Assembly: GCA_028284625.1 (NCBI GenBank)
Contig: JANQRH010000011.1
Location: 22,866-86,865, forward strand
DNA length: 64,000 bases
Reading direction: 5' to 3'
From: Afifellaceae bacterium
Lineage (GTDB): Bacteria; Pseudomonadota; Alphaproteobacteria; Rhizobiales; Afifellaceae
Part shown: in pieces, positions 9,822-19,600 of the stretch
How the letters are laid out: each line of letters begins with the position of its first letter
Numbering within the stretch: the first letter of the stretch is position 1
Program-made: the position numbers and the translations under genes
Notes under the pieces: generated by a model
What the model was told of the DNA's origin: nothing
Seen by the model: the letters and a program-made list of their open reading frames with translations, nothing else
Databases searched by the model: none

Positions 9822-11219
9822 GTGCTTGAAAATCTCGATCCTGTCCTGCTTGCACGCTTCCAGTTCGCCTTTACCGTCTCCTTCCACATCGTTTTTCCCG
9901 CCCTATCGATCGGTCTTGCCAGCTTTCTCGCCGTGTTGGAGGGGCTCTGGCTCCTAACCGGGGCGGCACGCTATTTGCGGCTTTTCCGCATCTGGGTGAA
10001 AGCGTTCGCGTTGTCCTTCGGGATGGGCGTGGTGTCGGGGATCGTGCTTTCCTATCAGTTCGGCACGAATTGGAGCGTCTTCTCCGACAAGACCGGTCCG
10101 ATCATCGGGCCTTTGATGAGCTACGAGGTGCTGACCGCCTTCTTCCTGGAGGCCGGTTTCCTCGGCATCATGCTGTTCGGCATGAACCGCGTGCCGAAGA
10201 TCGTGCATTTTGGGTCGACGCTCGCGGTGGCTGTCGGATCACTGATCTCGGCATTTTGGATTCTGGCGGCCAACAGCTGGATGCACACGCCGGCCGGCTA
10301 TGAGATCAACGCCGCCGGCCAGTTCGTGCCGTCCGACTGGCTTGCCATCATCTTCAACCCATCTTTCCCGTATCGGCTGGTGCACATGGTATTCGCCGCC
10401 TATCTGGCGACTGCTTTTCTGGTCGGCGCGGCGGGCGCCTATCATCTGCTCCGCGGTTCACGCGGGCTTGAGGCGCGCACCATGTTCTCCATGGCGATGT
10501 GGATGGCGGTCGCAGTCGCGCCCTTGCAACTCGTCGTGGGCGACCTTCACGGGCTCAACACCTTTGAGCACCAGCCGGCGAAAGTCGCCGCCATGGAGGG
10601 GCATTTTGAGGCGGAGATGGAGGGCGCGCCGCTTATCCTGTTCGGCATACCGGACATGGACGCCGGCGAGATGCGCTATGCCTTGGAGATACCCAAACTC
10701 GGCAGCCTGATTCTAACGCATGAACTGAACGGGACCGTGCGTGGCCTGGAAAGCTGGCCGCGGGAGGATTGGCCACGCGTGCCGATCGTCTTCTGGAGTT
10801 TCCGTGTGATGGTCGGCCTCGGGCTTTTGATGATCGCCACCGCCATTGTGGGATTGTGGTTACGCCGCCGTGGCGGGCTCTACGACACACCATGGTTCCT
10901 GCGCTGGTGCGTGGCCATGGGTCCGTCGGGCTTTGTGGCGATCCTGGCCGGTTGGTACGTCACCGAAGTCGGCCGTCAGCCCTATACGGTCTACGGCCTC
11001 CTGCGCACGGAAGATTCCATTTCACCCGTGGCGGCGCCAGCGGTCGCGACCTCGCTTCTGGCCTTCGTCGCGGTCTATCTGGTCGTGTTCGGCTTCGGCA
11101 TCTGGTACCTGCTCAAGCTGATGCGCGCGGAACCGGGGGGCGAGGCTGACCACAAAGACGAAGACGGAAAGGCATCCGTCAAAGGCATCCATCTGAGCGG
11201 TCGCGGAGCCGACGCATGA
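9822..11219 (+). CDS. cydA: Cytochrome bd ubiquinol oxidase subunit I, cyanide-insensitive (CioA) type
   Basis: Membrane subunit that oxidises ubiquinol and reduces oxygen to water. The N-terminus LENLDPVLLARFQFAFTVSF followed by His (H22, haem b595 ligand position) is diagnostic, and GRQPYTVYGLLRT marks the end of the quinol loop. At about 465 residues and with a short Q-loop it belongs to the CIO-like subclass rather than the long E. coli CydA. About nine membrane helices are predicted by eye. I prefer the GTG at 9822 (GGAGTGG at 9809-9815, and the family starts there); GTG at 9801 is the alternative. The stop overlaps cydB by 4 bp. I cannot confirm cyanide insensitivity from sequence. Confidence 0.95.
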   Translation: MLENLDPVLLARFQFAFTVSFHIVFPALSIGLASFLAVLEGLWLLTGAARYLRLFRIWVKAFALSFGMGVVSGIVLSYQFGTNWSVFSDKTGPIIGPLMSYEVLTAFFLEAGFLGIMLFGMNRVPKIVHFGSTLAVAVGSLISAFWILAANSWMHTPAGYEINAAGQFVPSDWLAIIFNPSFPYRLVHMVFAAYLATAFLVGAAGAYHLLRGSRGLEARTMFSMAMWMAVAVAPLQLVVGDLHGLNTFEHQPAKVAAMEGHFEAEMEGAPLILFGIPDMDAGEMRYALEIPKLGSLILTHELNGTVRGLESWPREDWPRVPIVFWSFRVMVGLGLLMIATAIVGLWLRRRGGLYDTPWFLRWCVAMGPSGFVAILAGWYVTEVGRQPYTVYGLLRTEDSISPVAAPAVATSLLAFVAVYLVVFGFGIWYLLKLMRAEPGGEADHKDEDGKASVKGIHLSGRGADA

Positions 11220-12220
11220 TGCCCGACATCGTTCTCGTTTGGGGCGGCATCCTGGCTTTCGCCGTGTTCGCCTATGTCGTCCTCGACGGCTTCGATCTCG
11301 GCATCGGCATCCTGGTGCCGTTTGCGCATTCCGATGAGGAAGAGGAGACGATGATCGCGGCCATCGCACCCGTCTGGGATGGCAACGAGACGTGGCTGGT
11401 GCTCGGCGGCGGCGGATTGATGGCGGCCTTTCCGCTCGCCTATTCCGTCCTGCTGCCGGCCCTCTACGCACCGCTGATCGCCATGCTTCTGGCGCTTGTC
11501 TTTCGTGGGGTGGCGTTTGAGTTCCGCCACCGTGATCCGGCGCATCGGCGCGCTTGGACCTGGGCATTCGTGCTGGGGTCGCATGTGGCGGCGTTCACGC
11601 AAGGTATTGCGCTCGGCACATTCGTGCAGGGGGTCGAGGTCGCCGACCGCGCCTATGCCGGCGGCTGGTTCGACTGGCTGACGCCGTTCAGCGTGATGAC
11701 CGGAGCGGCCGTCTCCGTCGGCTATGCGCTGCTCGGCGCCTGCTTTCTCATCATGAAGACGCGCGGGCCGCTGCAGGAGCGCATGTTCGGCATGGCGTTG
11801 ATCCTTGCAGTCGCGGTGCTTCTGTTCATCGCTGCGGTAAGCTTGTGGACGCCGTTCCTAAGCCCGGAGCTCAGCGCGCGCTGGTTCTCCTGGCCGAACA
11901 TTGCGTGGCTGTCGCCGGTGCCGCTGGTGGTGGCGGCGATCGCTTTTGGGCTTTTTCGGAGCCTCGCCAAAGGCCGCGAGGGCATGCCCTTCGTGATGGC
12001 GATCCTGCTTTTCTTCAGCTGCTATGCTGGGATCGGCGTCAGCGTCTATCCCTATGTCGTGCCGCGCACGATCACGCTGTGGGCGGCGGCCGCACCGCAT
12101 GAGAGCCTCGCCTTCATGCTGGTGGGCACCGTGATCCTGCTCCCGATCATTTTGGGCTACACGGCCTATGCCTATTGGGTGTTTCGCGGCAAGGTCGATC
12201 TCAGCCAGACGTATCACTGA
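11216..12220 (+). CDS. cydB: Cytochrome bd oxidase subunit II (CioB/CydB)
   Basis: Partner subunit of the bd oxidase, 334 residues with about eight or nine hydrophobic helices. Family marks are the N-terminal YVVLDGFDLGIGILVPF and APVWDGNETWLVLGGGGLMA. The ATG at 11216 overlaps the cydA stop (ATGA), so the two subunits are probably made in step; the next codon is also ATG (11219). No small cydX-like ORF or cydDC assembly ABC genes follow: the next gene is an amidase after 33 bp. Confidence 0.96.
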   Translation: MMPDIVLVWGGILAFAVFAYVVLDGFDLGIGILVPFAHSDEEEETMIAAIAPVWDGNETWLVLGGGGLMAAFPLAYSVLLPALYAPLIAMLLALVFRGVAFEFRHRDPAHRRAWTWAFVLGSHVAAFTQGIALGTFVQGVEVADRAYAGGWFDWLTPFSVMTGAAVSVGYALLGACFLIMKTRGPLQERMFGMALILAVAVLLFIAAVSLWTPFLSPELSARWFSWPNIAWLSPVPLVVAAIAFGLFRSLAKGREGMPFVMAILLFFSCYAGIGVSVYPYVVPRTITLWAAAAPHESLAFMLVGTVILLPIILGYTAYAYWVFRGKVDLSQTYH

Positions 12221-12253
12221 GCCAATGAGAGGCGAGCGCGTGATGGTTGGGGC

Positions 12254-13624
12254 GTGAACACAACGGATATCGCAAACCTTGGTGCGGCTGCTCTGCGCGA
12301 GAAACTTGCGCGCGGGGACCTGAAGGCGGTCGATGTGGCCGTTGCCTGTCTTCAGCGGATCGAGGCGGATGAACCGCGGGTACAGGCCTGGGCGTTCCTC
12401 GACCGCGATCTGGTGATGCAGCAGGCAGAGGCGGCCGACCAGCGCCGCGCGGAGGGGCGATCGCTCGGGCCGTTGCACGGCCTGCCGGTCGGCGTGAAGG
12501 ACATCATCGACACGGCCGACATGCCGACGGAGAACGGCACGATTATCGATGCCGGACGGCGGCCGAGCGAGGACGCGACGATCGTGGCGCGGCTCCGCGC
12601 CACCGGCGCCATTGTCATGGGCAAGACGGTGACCACCGAGCTTGCCAATTACTGGCCGGGCAAGACGCGCAATCCGCATGATCCGGAACGGACGCCGGGC
12701 GGCTCCTCGTCGGGATCGGCGGCCGCTGTAGCCGCCGGCATGGTGCCGCTTGCCATCGGCACGCAGACTTTCGGCTCCGTCATCCGCCCGGCTTCGTTTT
12801 GCGGGGTCGTCGGCTTCAAGCCGACGCACGGATTGATCCCGCGCACGGGCGTGCTTCTGCTGTCCGCCCCGCTCGACACGATCGGCGTGTTCGCGAATTC
12901 AATCGGCGACGCGGCGCTTTTGGTCGATGCGCTTGCCGGTCACGATGCGGGCGATCCTGCTACGCGCGTCGCTGCGCCGCCGCGCCTCTCCGGCGTCGCG
13001 GAGTCCGATCCGCCGGCCGGACCGAAACTCGCCTTCGTCAAGACGCCAGCGTGGGGCGAGGCTGAGACAGCGACCAAAGAGGGTTTTGGCGAGCTGGTCG
13101 AGGTCCTGGGTGAAGCCTGCACGGAGGTGTCGTTGCCCGACCCGTTTACCGATTGGCCGACGGCCCACCGGATCCTGATGCAAGCGGAGATGGCGCGTAA
13201 CCTCGAAACCTATTACCGGCGGAAGGAGGGGCTGAGCGAGCAGATAACAAGCGCGCTGGAGTCCGGCATGGCGATCGGCGCCACCGACTATCTGGCAGCA
13301 CTGGCGTGCCGCGAGATGCTCAGCAGCGAACTGGACCGTCTCCTCGATCGCTACGATGCCATCATCACGCCGGCGGCCGCGGGCGAGGCGCCGGAAGGCC
13401 TCGCTTCAACCGGCAATCCGATCTTCAACGGCCTGTGGACGCTCTGCGGCGTGCCGGCGGTTACGCTGCCGCTGCTGACCGGTCCGAACAACCTGCCGGT
13501 CGGCGTGCAGCTCGTCGGCCGTCGCGGTGAGGATGGCCGATTGCTGCGCACAGCGCGTTGGCTGAGCGAGGCCTTGCGTCAGGCCGGGCAGGATGCCAGC
13601 GTGGTTCTAGGGGGGAAGCCGTAA
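12254..13624 (+). CDS. Amidase (amidase signature family)
   Basis: Hydrolyses an amide bond of an unknown substrate; 456 residues. The Ser-cisSer-Lys triad is visible as Lys82 in VGVKDIIDT, the glycine/serine loop TPGGSSSGSAAAVAAG (cis-Ser near 151-153) and the nucleophile Ser175 in TQTFGSVIRPAS. The canonical GTDxGGSIR stretch reads GTQTFGSVIR here, a modest departure. The start is a GTG at 12254; an ATG at 12242 runs into a stop at once. It follows cydB by 33 bp and may be co-transcribed, but I see no functional link. Not a GatA: there are no gatB or gatC neighbours. Confidence 0.9.
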   Translation: MNTTDIANLGAAALREKLARGDLKAVDVAVACLQRIEADEPRVQAWAFLDRDLVMQQAEAADQRRAEGRSLGPLHGLPVGVKDIIDTADMPTENGTIIDAGRRPSEDATIVARLRATGAIVMGKTVTTELANYWPGKTRNPHDPERTPGGSSSGSAAAVAAGMVPLAIGTQTFGSVIRPASFCGVVGFKPTHGLIPRTGVLLLSAPLDTIGVFANSIGDAALLVDALAGHDAGDPATRVAAPPRLSGVAESDPPAGPKLAFVKTPAWGEAETATKEGFGELVEVLGEACTEVSLPDPFTDWPTAHRILMQAEMARNLETYYRRKEGLSEQITSALESGMAIGATDYLAALACREMLSSELDRLLDRYDAIITPAAAGEAPEGLASTGNPIFNGLWTLCGVPAVTLPLLTGPNNLPVGVQLVGRRGEDGRLLRTARWLSEALRQAGQDASVVLGGKP

Positions 13625-13739
13625 AAGCGCTGCGGCCGCTTCATCTGTGACGCACCGCCTAGCGACCTAGACCTCACTTCACACGAGACGAGACGCCCGG
13701 CATTCCGTGTTGGGCTGAGCACCAGCAAGGAACACAAGT

Positions 13740-14747
13740 ATGCCGGACAGCATTCGTTGGGGGATCATTTCAACCGCCGTCATCGGCACGGGCAAGGTCA
13801 TCCCGGGCCTGCAACGCTCCGCGCGCGGCACGGTCGACGCCATCGCCTCACGTGACGAAGCGCGCGCCAAGGAGACGGCCGCCCAGCTCGGCATCCCCAA
13901 GGCGTACGGTTCCTACGAAGCGCTGCTCGCCGATCCGGATATCGACGCGATCTACAATCCGCTGCCCAACAATCTGCATATCGACTGGTCGATCGAAGCG
14001 CTGAAGGCCGGCAAGCATGTTCTGTGCGAGAAGCCGCTTGGCATGGATGCCGCGGATGCGCAGCGTCTTGAAGCAGTGAAAACCGATTGCTTCCTCATGG
14101 AAGCCTTCATGGTGCGCTTTCATCCGCAATGGCTGCGTGCGCAGGAACTTGTGCGCTCAGGGCGGATCGGTGAGCAGAAAGCCGTGCAGGTGTTTTTCAG
14201 CTACTTCAACCGCGACCCGAATAACATTCGCAACGCGCCTGAGACCGGTGGTGGCGCATTGCTCGACATTGGCTGCTACGGGCTGGTCTCAGGTCGCTTC
14301 ACTTTCGAGGCGGAGCCGAAGCGTGTTGTCTCACTGATCGACCGTGACCCCGACTTCAACGTCGATCGCCTCACGACCGTGCTTGCCGATTTCGGCGAGG
14401 GGCGGCACCTCAGTTTTTCAGTCTCCACGCAGCTTTCCGATCATCAGCACGTGCTGCTTATCGGCGACAAAGGGCGGATCGAGATTCTGATTCCCTTCAA
14501 CGCGCCAGCCATGGAGGCGACGAAGATTCTCATCGACGACGGCAGCAAGCTCGGCGGCGCTTCAACGGTGGAGGAGATTCTGCCGCCTTGCGACCAATAT
14601 GCGGAGCAGGGGGATGCGTTTGCGCGCGCCGTGCTCGGTGAAACGCCGCTGCCCTACGGTCCCGATGACGGAATCAAAAACATGAAAATCCTCGATGCCA
14701 TGTTCCGCTCTGAAAAGAGCGGCGCCTGGGAGCCGACGGGGGTCTAG
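13740..14747 (+). CDS. Gfo/Idh/MocA family NAD(P)-dependent oxidoreductase
   Basis: Probable sugar or cyclitol dehydrogenase of 335 residues. The N-terminal Rossmann fold begins RWGIISTAVIGTGKVIPGLQ, and the family motif LCEKPLGMDAADAQ (Lys98 of EKP) follows near residue 95. The C-terminal half with GGGALLDIGCYGL is the substrate-binding beta-sheet domain. AAGGAA lies about 8 bp before the ATG at 13740. The substrate cannot be read from sequence; neighbours give no clue. It stands alone, followed by a 420-bp gap. Confidence 0.9.
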   Translation: MPDSIRWGIISTAVIGTGKVIPGLQRSARGTVDAIASRDEARAKETAAQLGIPKAYGSYEALLADPDIDAIYNPLPNNLHIDWSIEALKAGKHVLCEKPLGMDAADAQRLEAVKTDCFLMEAFMVRFHPQWLRAQELVRSGRIGEQKAVQVFFSYFNRDPNNIRNAPETGGGALLDIGCYGLVSGRFTFEAEPKRVVSLIDRDPDFNVDRLTTVLADFGEGRHLSFSVSTQLSDHQHVLLIGDKGRIEILIPFNAPAMEATKILIDDGSKLGGASTVEEILPPCDQYAEQGDAFARAVLGETPLPYGPDDGIKNMKILDAMFRSEKSGAWEPTGV

Positions 14748-15167
14748 AGGCCGGCCGCGCGGGCCAATCCACAGTCGCCTTCGTTCGGCGGCTATTCACC
14801 TAAGTCGTTGATTATGCGTCAAAACGCTCACTCCCCCGTGTTGGTCTGCGGGCGGATCAACCGCGCGTCGAGGCGCCACAATTCCTTCACGTCGGTTTCG
14901 CTGGACAGGCGGCCCCGGCTTCGCCAAGGGTAGGGCGTCGAGCCTTCTCCCCTGATGGCACGACGACTGTGGCGGCGTACCGAGTTGTTTCGCCGCCACT
15001 TTTTTGGGCGGCGTCGGGGGAATCAGGCGGCCTACGCGCGTTTCTCGGCCGCATTGTCCCCTTAGCAGGACGAAATTCCTAACCGATACCTTCGGCGCTT
15101 CAGAATCTGTCCACCACGGCGCCGCCGGGACCAAAGTTGACCGGGCGAATCGCGCTAAATTCGCGCC
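14748..15167. other. 420-bp region without a recognised protein gene
   Basis: I see no convincing protein-coding gene here. It contains a strong terminator hairpin at 14969-15005, about 220 bp past the oxidoreductase stop. That is far for the 3' end of that gene, so a small RNA ending at the hairpin is possible. The rest shows no repeat copy and no tRNA. Confidence 0.5.
14969..15005 (+). terminator. Rho-independent terminator
   Basis: Perfect 9-bp stem GTGGCGGCG (14969-14977) and CGCCGCCAC (14991-14999), a 13-nt loop, then six T (15000-15005). This is the best intrinsic terminator in the window. It works for plus-strand transcription, ending either a long 3' UTR of the oxidoreductase mRNA or an unannotated RNA. 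Confidence 0.85.
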
Positions 15168-15290
15168 ATGATCCGCATCCTGTTGAGCGTCGTGCTCTTC
15201 CTAGGCGTGCTGATGCTCATCGATTACGTGCTGACCGGCGGCTACGCGACGCAGGAGGCGTCTCGACTGATTGGGCGCGTGCTGTCGTAA
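15168..15290 (+). CDS. Possible small single-span membrane protein (40 aa)
   Basis: The ATG at 15168 opens a 40-residue frame, MIRILLSVVLFLGVLMLIDY then a short polar tail ending RLIGRVLS. Residues 2-23 form a convincing membrane helix with a basic residue at the inner end. The tail TGGYATQEASRLIG looks like an amphipathic helix. No strong ribosome site is seen. Not recognised as a named family. The reading rests on the composition of the frame only. Confidence 0.45.
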   Translation: MIRILLSVVLFLGVLMLIDYVLTGGYATQEASRLIGRVLS

Positions 15291-15461
15291 CCTTCCGGAA
15301 GCCGTCCTTTCCTAGACGACCGAAAGCTGTGGCCCTGTGCGGGTCCGCGTCCATTTGCCGGACGGGTCTGATGGAGATGACGAAAATGTAATACACCCGC
15401 AGCGAGGGATAGGCTCAAATACAGGTGTGAAGCCGGGCCGGAATCACCGAATCGACGAGAC

Positions 15462-16691
15462 ATGTCGCCCCAGAAGCAAGTTGTGCTGAGCCTTCTCCTG
15501 GTCGCCGCCGCCGGCGTGGGTTGGTACGTCTACAGCAATCCGGCGGTCGTCGGGCTGGCGACGGGAGCGACCGGAGAGACCGCCGAGCGCGGCGGGCCTC
15601 CCGGCGGTGCAGCTCAACGGGGTCGCGAGGCAAATCGTATCCCCGGGCTGATCGGGCGCGGACGTGGCGTCAATGTCATCGCAGCACCGGTCGAGGTCGA
15701 TGCCGGCGGCGAGACGGGAATGGCGCTTGGCACGGCCAAGGCGGTGCGCTCCGTCACCATCTATCCGCAGGTCACCGGTATCGTTTCCGACGTGCTCTTC
15801 CGCCCCGGCGCGGCGGTGGCGTCCGGCGAGCCGCTCGTGCGGCTTGAGGATGACGAACAGCGTGTCGCCGCCGACAAGGCGCGGGTGGCGCTGAGGCAAG
15901 CGGAGGCGACGCTGGAGCGCTCGCGAGCGCTGGCGCAGTCGCGGACCATCTCCGATGCGGCGTTGCTTGAGGCGGAGACGGAGGCGCAGCTTGCCGCGAT
16001 CGAGGTGCGCAGCGCGGAGATCGAGCTCCGCCGCCGCACGCTGACCGCGCCGTTTGCGGGCGTCACCGGCCTCACCGACATTTCCGTCGGCGACCTTGTC
16101 ACGCCGACAACGATCATCACCAAGCTCGACGATCTGTCGACCATGCGCATCGATTTCGAAGTGCCGGAGCGTTGGGCGGAGCGGCTTGAGCGCGGTCACC
16201 CGATCGTCGCCACGGCGCAGGGTCTGCCCGGCTCGGAGTTCGCCGGCGAGATCACCGGTATCGACAACCGCATCGATGAAACGACGCGCACGCTCCGCCT
16301 TGAGGCGGAGTTGGCGAACGAGGATCGTGCGCTCCGCGCCGGCATGGCCATTACTGTTGAGCTGGCATTCGAGACCGACGAAGATCTCGCCGTGCCAAGC
16401 CTGGCCGTCCAATGGGATCGCAGCGGGTCGTTCGTGTGGACCATCGTAGATGGCGCGGCGCGCCGGTCCGATATCGCCATCATCCGCCGCGAAAGCGGTG
16501 TCGTGATCGTTCGCGGCGAACTCGCCGCCGGCGATCGCGTCGTCGTTGAGGGCGTGCAGCGGCTGCGTAATGGGGCGATGGTGAACGAGGTCGACGAGAC
16601 GCCGGCGATCAGCGGCGGCCGCGCAGAAGACGGGGCGGAGCGCGCGCCGGAGGTCAGCGGATCGGAACCGGCCGCCGGGACGCGGAGCTGA
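15462..16691 (+). CDS. RND efflux periplasmic adaptor (membrane fusion protein)
   Basis: Links an inner-membrane RND pump to an outer-membrane channel; 409 residues. Residues ~5-24 are a membrane anchor. The biotinyl-lipoyl halves are ARSVTIYPQVTG-like (VRSVTIYPQVTGIV) and TLTAPFAGVTGLTDISVGDL, flanking an alpha-helical hairpin rich in Ala, Glu and Arg (about 125-195). The beta-barrel region includes ITGIDNRIDETTRTLRLEAE. The last ~30 residues are a low-complexity acidic tail. The stop lies 4 bp before the RND pump start, so the two form an operon. No outer-membrane factor gene is present. Confidence 0.93.
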   Translation: MSPQKQVVLSLLLVAAAGVGWYVYSNPAVVGLATGATGETAERGGPPGGAAQRGREANRIPGLIGRGRGVNVIAAPVEVDAGGETGMALGTAKAVRSVTIYPQVTGIVSDVLFRPGAAVASGEPLVRLEDDEQRVAADKARVALRQAEATLERSRALAQSRTISDAALLEAETEAQLAAIEVRSAEIELRRRTLTAPFAGVTGLTDISVGDLVTPTTIITKLDDLSTMRIDFEVPERWAERLERGHPIVATAQGLPGSEFAGEITGIDNRIDETTRTLRLEAELANEDRALRAGMAITVELAFETDEDLAVPSLAVQWDRSGSFVWTIVDGAARRSDIAIIRRESGVVIVRGELAAGDRVVVEGVQRLRNGAMVNEVDETPAISGGRAEDGAERAPEVSGSEPAAGTRS

Positions 16692-16695
16692 CTTA

Positions 16696-19600
16696 ATGAC
16701 GCGCCATCTTGAAGACGCGCGAGCGCGGTTGGCGGAAGCCACCAAAGGCGTCTCCGCGCTTTGCGTGCGCCGCCCGGTGCTCACGGTCGTGTTCAACCTG
16801 CTCATCGTGCTGGCCGGGCTTGCCGCCTATAACGGCGTGGAGATCCGGGAGCTGCCGGACATCGACCGCCCGGTCATTACCATCCGCGCCAGCTATGCCG
16901 GCGCCACGCCGGAAACGCTCGACACGCAGGTGACGCGCGTCCTGGAAGGTGCGGCGTCGCGTGTTCCCGGCGTCCAGGACATCTCCTCGTCGAGCCGCTC
17001 CGGCTCAACGCGCATCGTCGTGGAGTTCGACGATTCTATCGACCTCGATGTCGCCGCCAACGATCTCCGTGACGCCGTCGGCGCCGTGGAGCGCTACCTC
17101 CCCGACGACGTCGACAATCTGGCGATCGTCAAAGCCGATGACAATTCCGACGCCATCATGCGACTGGCGGTGATGACGCGTGACCTCGCCATCCAGGATC
17201 TGACGAAGCTGGTGGAGGATGTTGCGGTCGACCGCATCGCGGCGGTGGAGGGCGTGGCCGACGTCACGGTCTATGGCGATCGCGAGCCCTTGGTGCGCGT
17301 GCTTGTCGACCCGAACGCGCTGGCGGCGCGCGGCCTGACCATCGCCGACCTCGACGACGCGCTGGAGACGGTGGCGCTTGACGATCCGGCCGGGAGCCTT
17401 TCCGGCAATGGGCAGTCGCTTTTGGTCCGGGCGGATGCGAGCGTCAGAAGCGGCGAGGAGATCGAGGCGATCCGCATTGATCGCACGACGCGGGTCGGCG
17501 ACGTGGCCGATGTCATCTTCGGCCCGGCGGAGCGCTCCAGCACGATCCGCGTCAACGGACAGACCGGCCTCGGCATGGGCATCATCCGCCAGGCGCAATC
17601 GAACACGCTCGACATTTCTGCCGGCGTGCGCGCCGTTGTGGCGGAGCTGAACGCCGCCCTTCCAGATGGCGTGGAGATCAGGGTCACATCCGACGACGCG
17701 ATCTTCATCGGCGGTGCGCTGGAGAACGTGCTCTACACGCTCGCCGGCGCGACGCTCATCGTCGTGGCAGTGATCTTTCTGTTTCTGCGGTCGGCGCGCG
17801 CTACGATCATTCCGGCGGTGACGGTGCCTATCGCACTGATCGGCACGGTGGCGGCGATCTATCTCGCCGGGTTCTCGCTCAACATCCTGACCTTGCTGGC
17901 GATCGTGCTTGCCACCGGTCTGGTGGTCGATGACGCGATCGTCGTGCTTGAGAACATTGCGCGCCATCGCGCCGAAGGTGTGCGCTCGCGCGCCGCGGCG
18001 GTGCTGGGGACGCGGCAGGTGTTCTTTGCGGTGATTGCCACGACGGTGACGCTCGCCGCGGTGTTCATTCCCATCTCGTTTCTGCCGGGCCGTGCCGGGC
18101 GGCTTTTTGCGGAGTTCGGCTTCGTGATGGCATTTGCCGTCACCATCTCCTCAATCGTGGCGCTGACGCTTTGTCCGATGCTCGCTTCGCGTATCCTTAC
18201 CGACGAACGCGGAGAAGGAGAGCCGATCCGCAATCCGGCGCTGCGGGCGGTCAATGCGATTGGGGCGCGGGCTGAGCGCCTCTACCATCGCATCCTGGCG
18301 GCGGCGTTGGCGGCGCCTGCCGTGGTTCTCGCGATCGCGCTTTTGTTCGCGGCCGCGGCTGGGGCGATCTACGTCAATCTGCCGGAGCAGCTCACGCCAT
18401 CGGAGGATCGCGGTGTCGTGCTGGCGTCGGTGCGCAGCCCGCAGGGCGCCGATGTCGAGTATCTCGACATGCGCATGCGCCAGATCGAGGCCGCGGCAAT
18501 GCCGCTTCTGGAAAGCGGCGAGGCGGACGATCTTCTGATGATCGCCGGCATGTGGCATCCCAATTCCGGCTTCGTCGTCATCCGGCTCGCGCCGTGGGAG
18601 GAGCGCGCCCGCTCGCAGCAGGCGATCACGCGCGAGCTGAACGGCAAGCTTGGCTCCATCCCCGGCATCCAGGTTTATGCCCGTGTTCCCAACAGCCTTG
18701 GCATTCGCGGCGGCGGCCAGGGCCTCCGCTTCGCCATCACCGGCACGGATTACGACCTTCTGGCTGAAGAGGCGGAGGCGATGAAGCTGGCGCTGGAGGA
18801 CCTGCCGGTCTTCGATCGCGTCGCGCTCGATTACGACACCACGCAGCCGGAGCTGTCGATCTCCATCGACCGCGAGGCCGCTGCGGATCTAGGCGTCTCG
18901 GTCGATACGCTCGGCTCCACGCTCGCCACGCTGCTCGATGGTCGTGAGATGGGCGAATATTTTATCGACGGCGACGCGATCCCGGTGCGCGCCGCAGCGC
19001 CCGACGGCCTGATCGACGACCCCAGCGATCTTGAGAGCATCTTCGTTCGGGCCTCGGAGGGGCGGATGGTGCCGCTCTCCTCCTTCGTGACGATGGTGGA
19101 GCGCGCCGTGGCGCCGGAATTGCGACGCGAGGGCTTGAGCCGTGCGGTGCCGATCAGGGCCACGCTGGCCGGCGATGTCGATCTGCGTCAGGCGATGAAC
19201 GCGGCTAGCGCGTTGGCGGCGGAGCGGCTGCCGGACGGCATGGGCGTTCATTTCATGGGCGAGGCGGCGACGCTGGACGAGACTTCCAGCGGCGTGGCGA
19301 TCACCTTCATTTTCGCACTGATCATCGTGCTTCTGGTGCTTGCTGCGCAGTTTGAGAGCTTTATGAGCGCGGTCATCATCATGTTCACCGTTCCGTTCGG
19401 GCTCGGTGCGGCGGTGTTCGCCGTGGCGCTGACAGGCGGCTCGCTCAATCTCTACAGCCAGATCGGGCTCGTCATGCTGGTCGGCATCATGGCCAAGAAC
19501 GGTATCCTTATCGTGGAGTTCGCCAATCAACTCCGCGAACACGGCTACGAGGTGCGCGAGGCGATCAGCGAAGCCTGCCGCATCCGGCTGCGGCCGGTGG

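Noticed and set aside
15100..15170. Sequence ending CCGGGACCAA, considered as a tRNA or permuted tmRNA acceptor end
   Set aside because: No matching 5' acceptor arm, T-loop or tag sequence was found.
15444..16805. 453-codon open frame on the minus strand opposite the RND adaptor
   Set aside because: The adaptor on the plus strand is recognisable throughout; the antisense frame is compositional (high GC).
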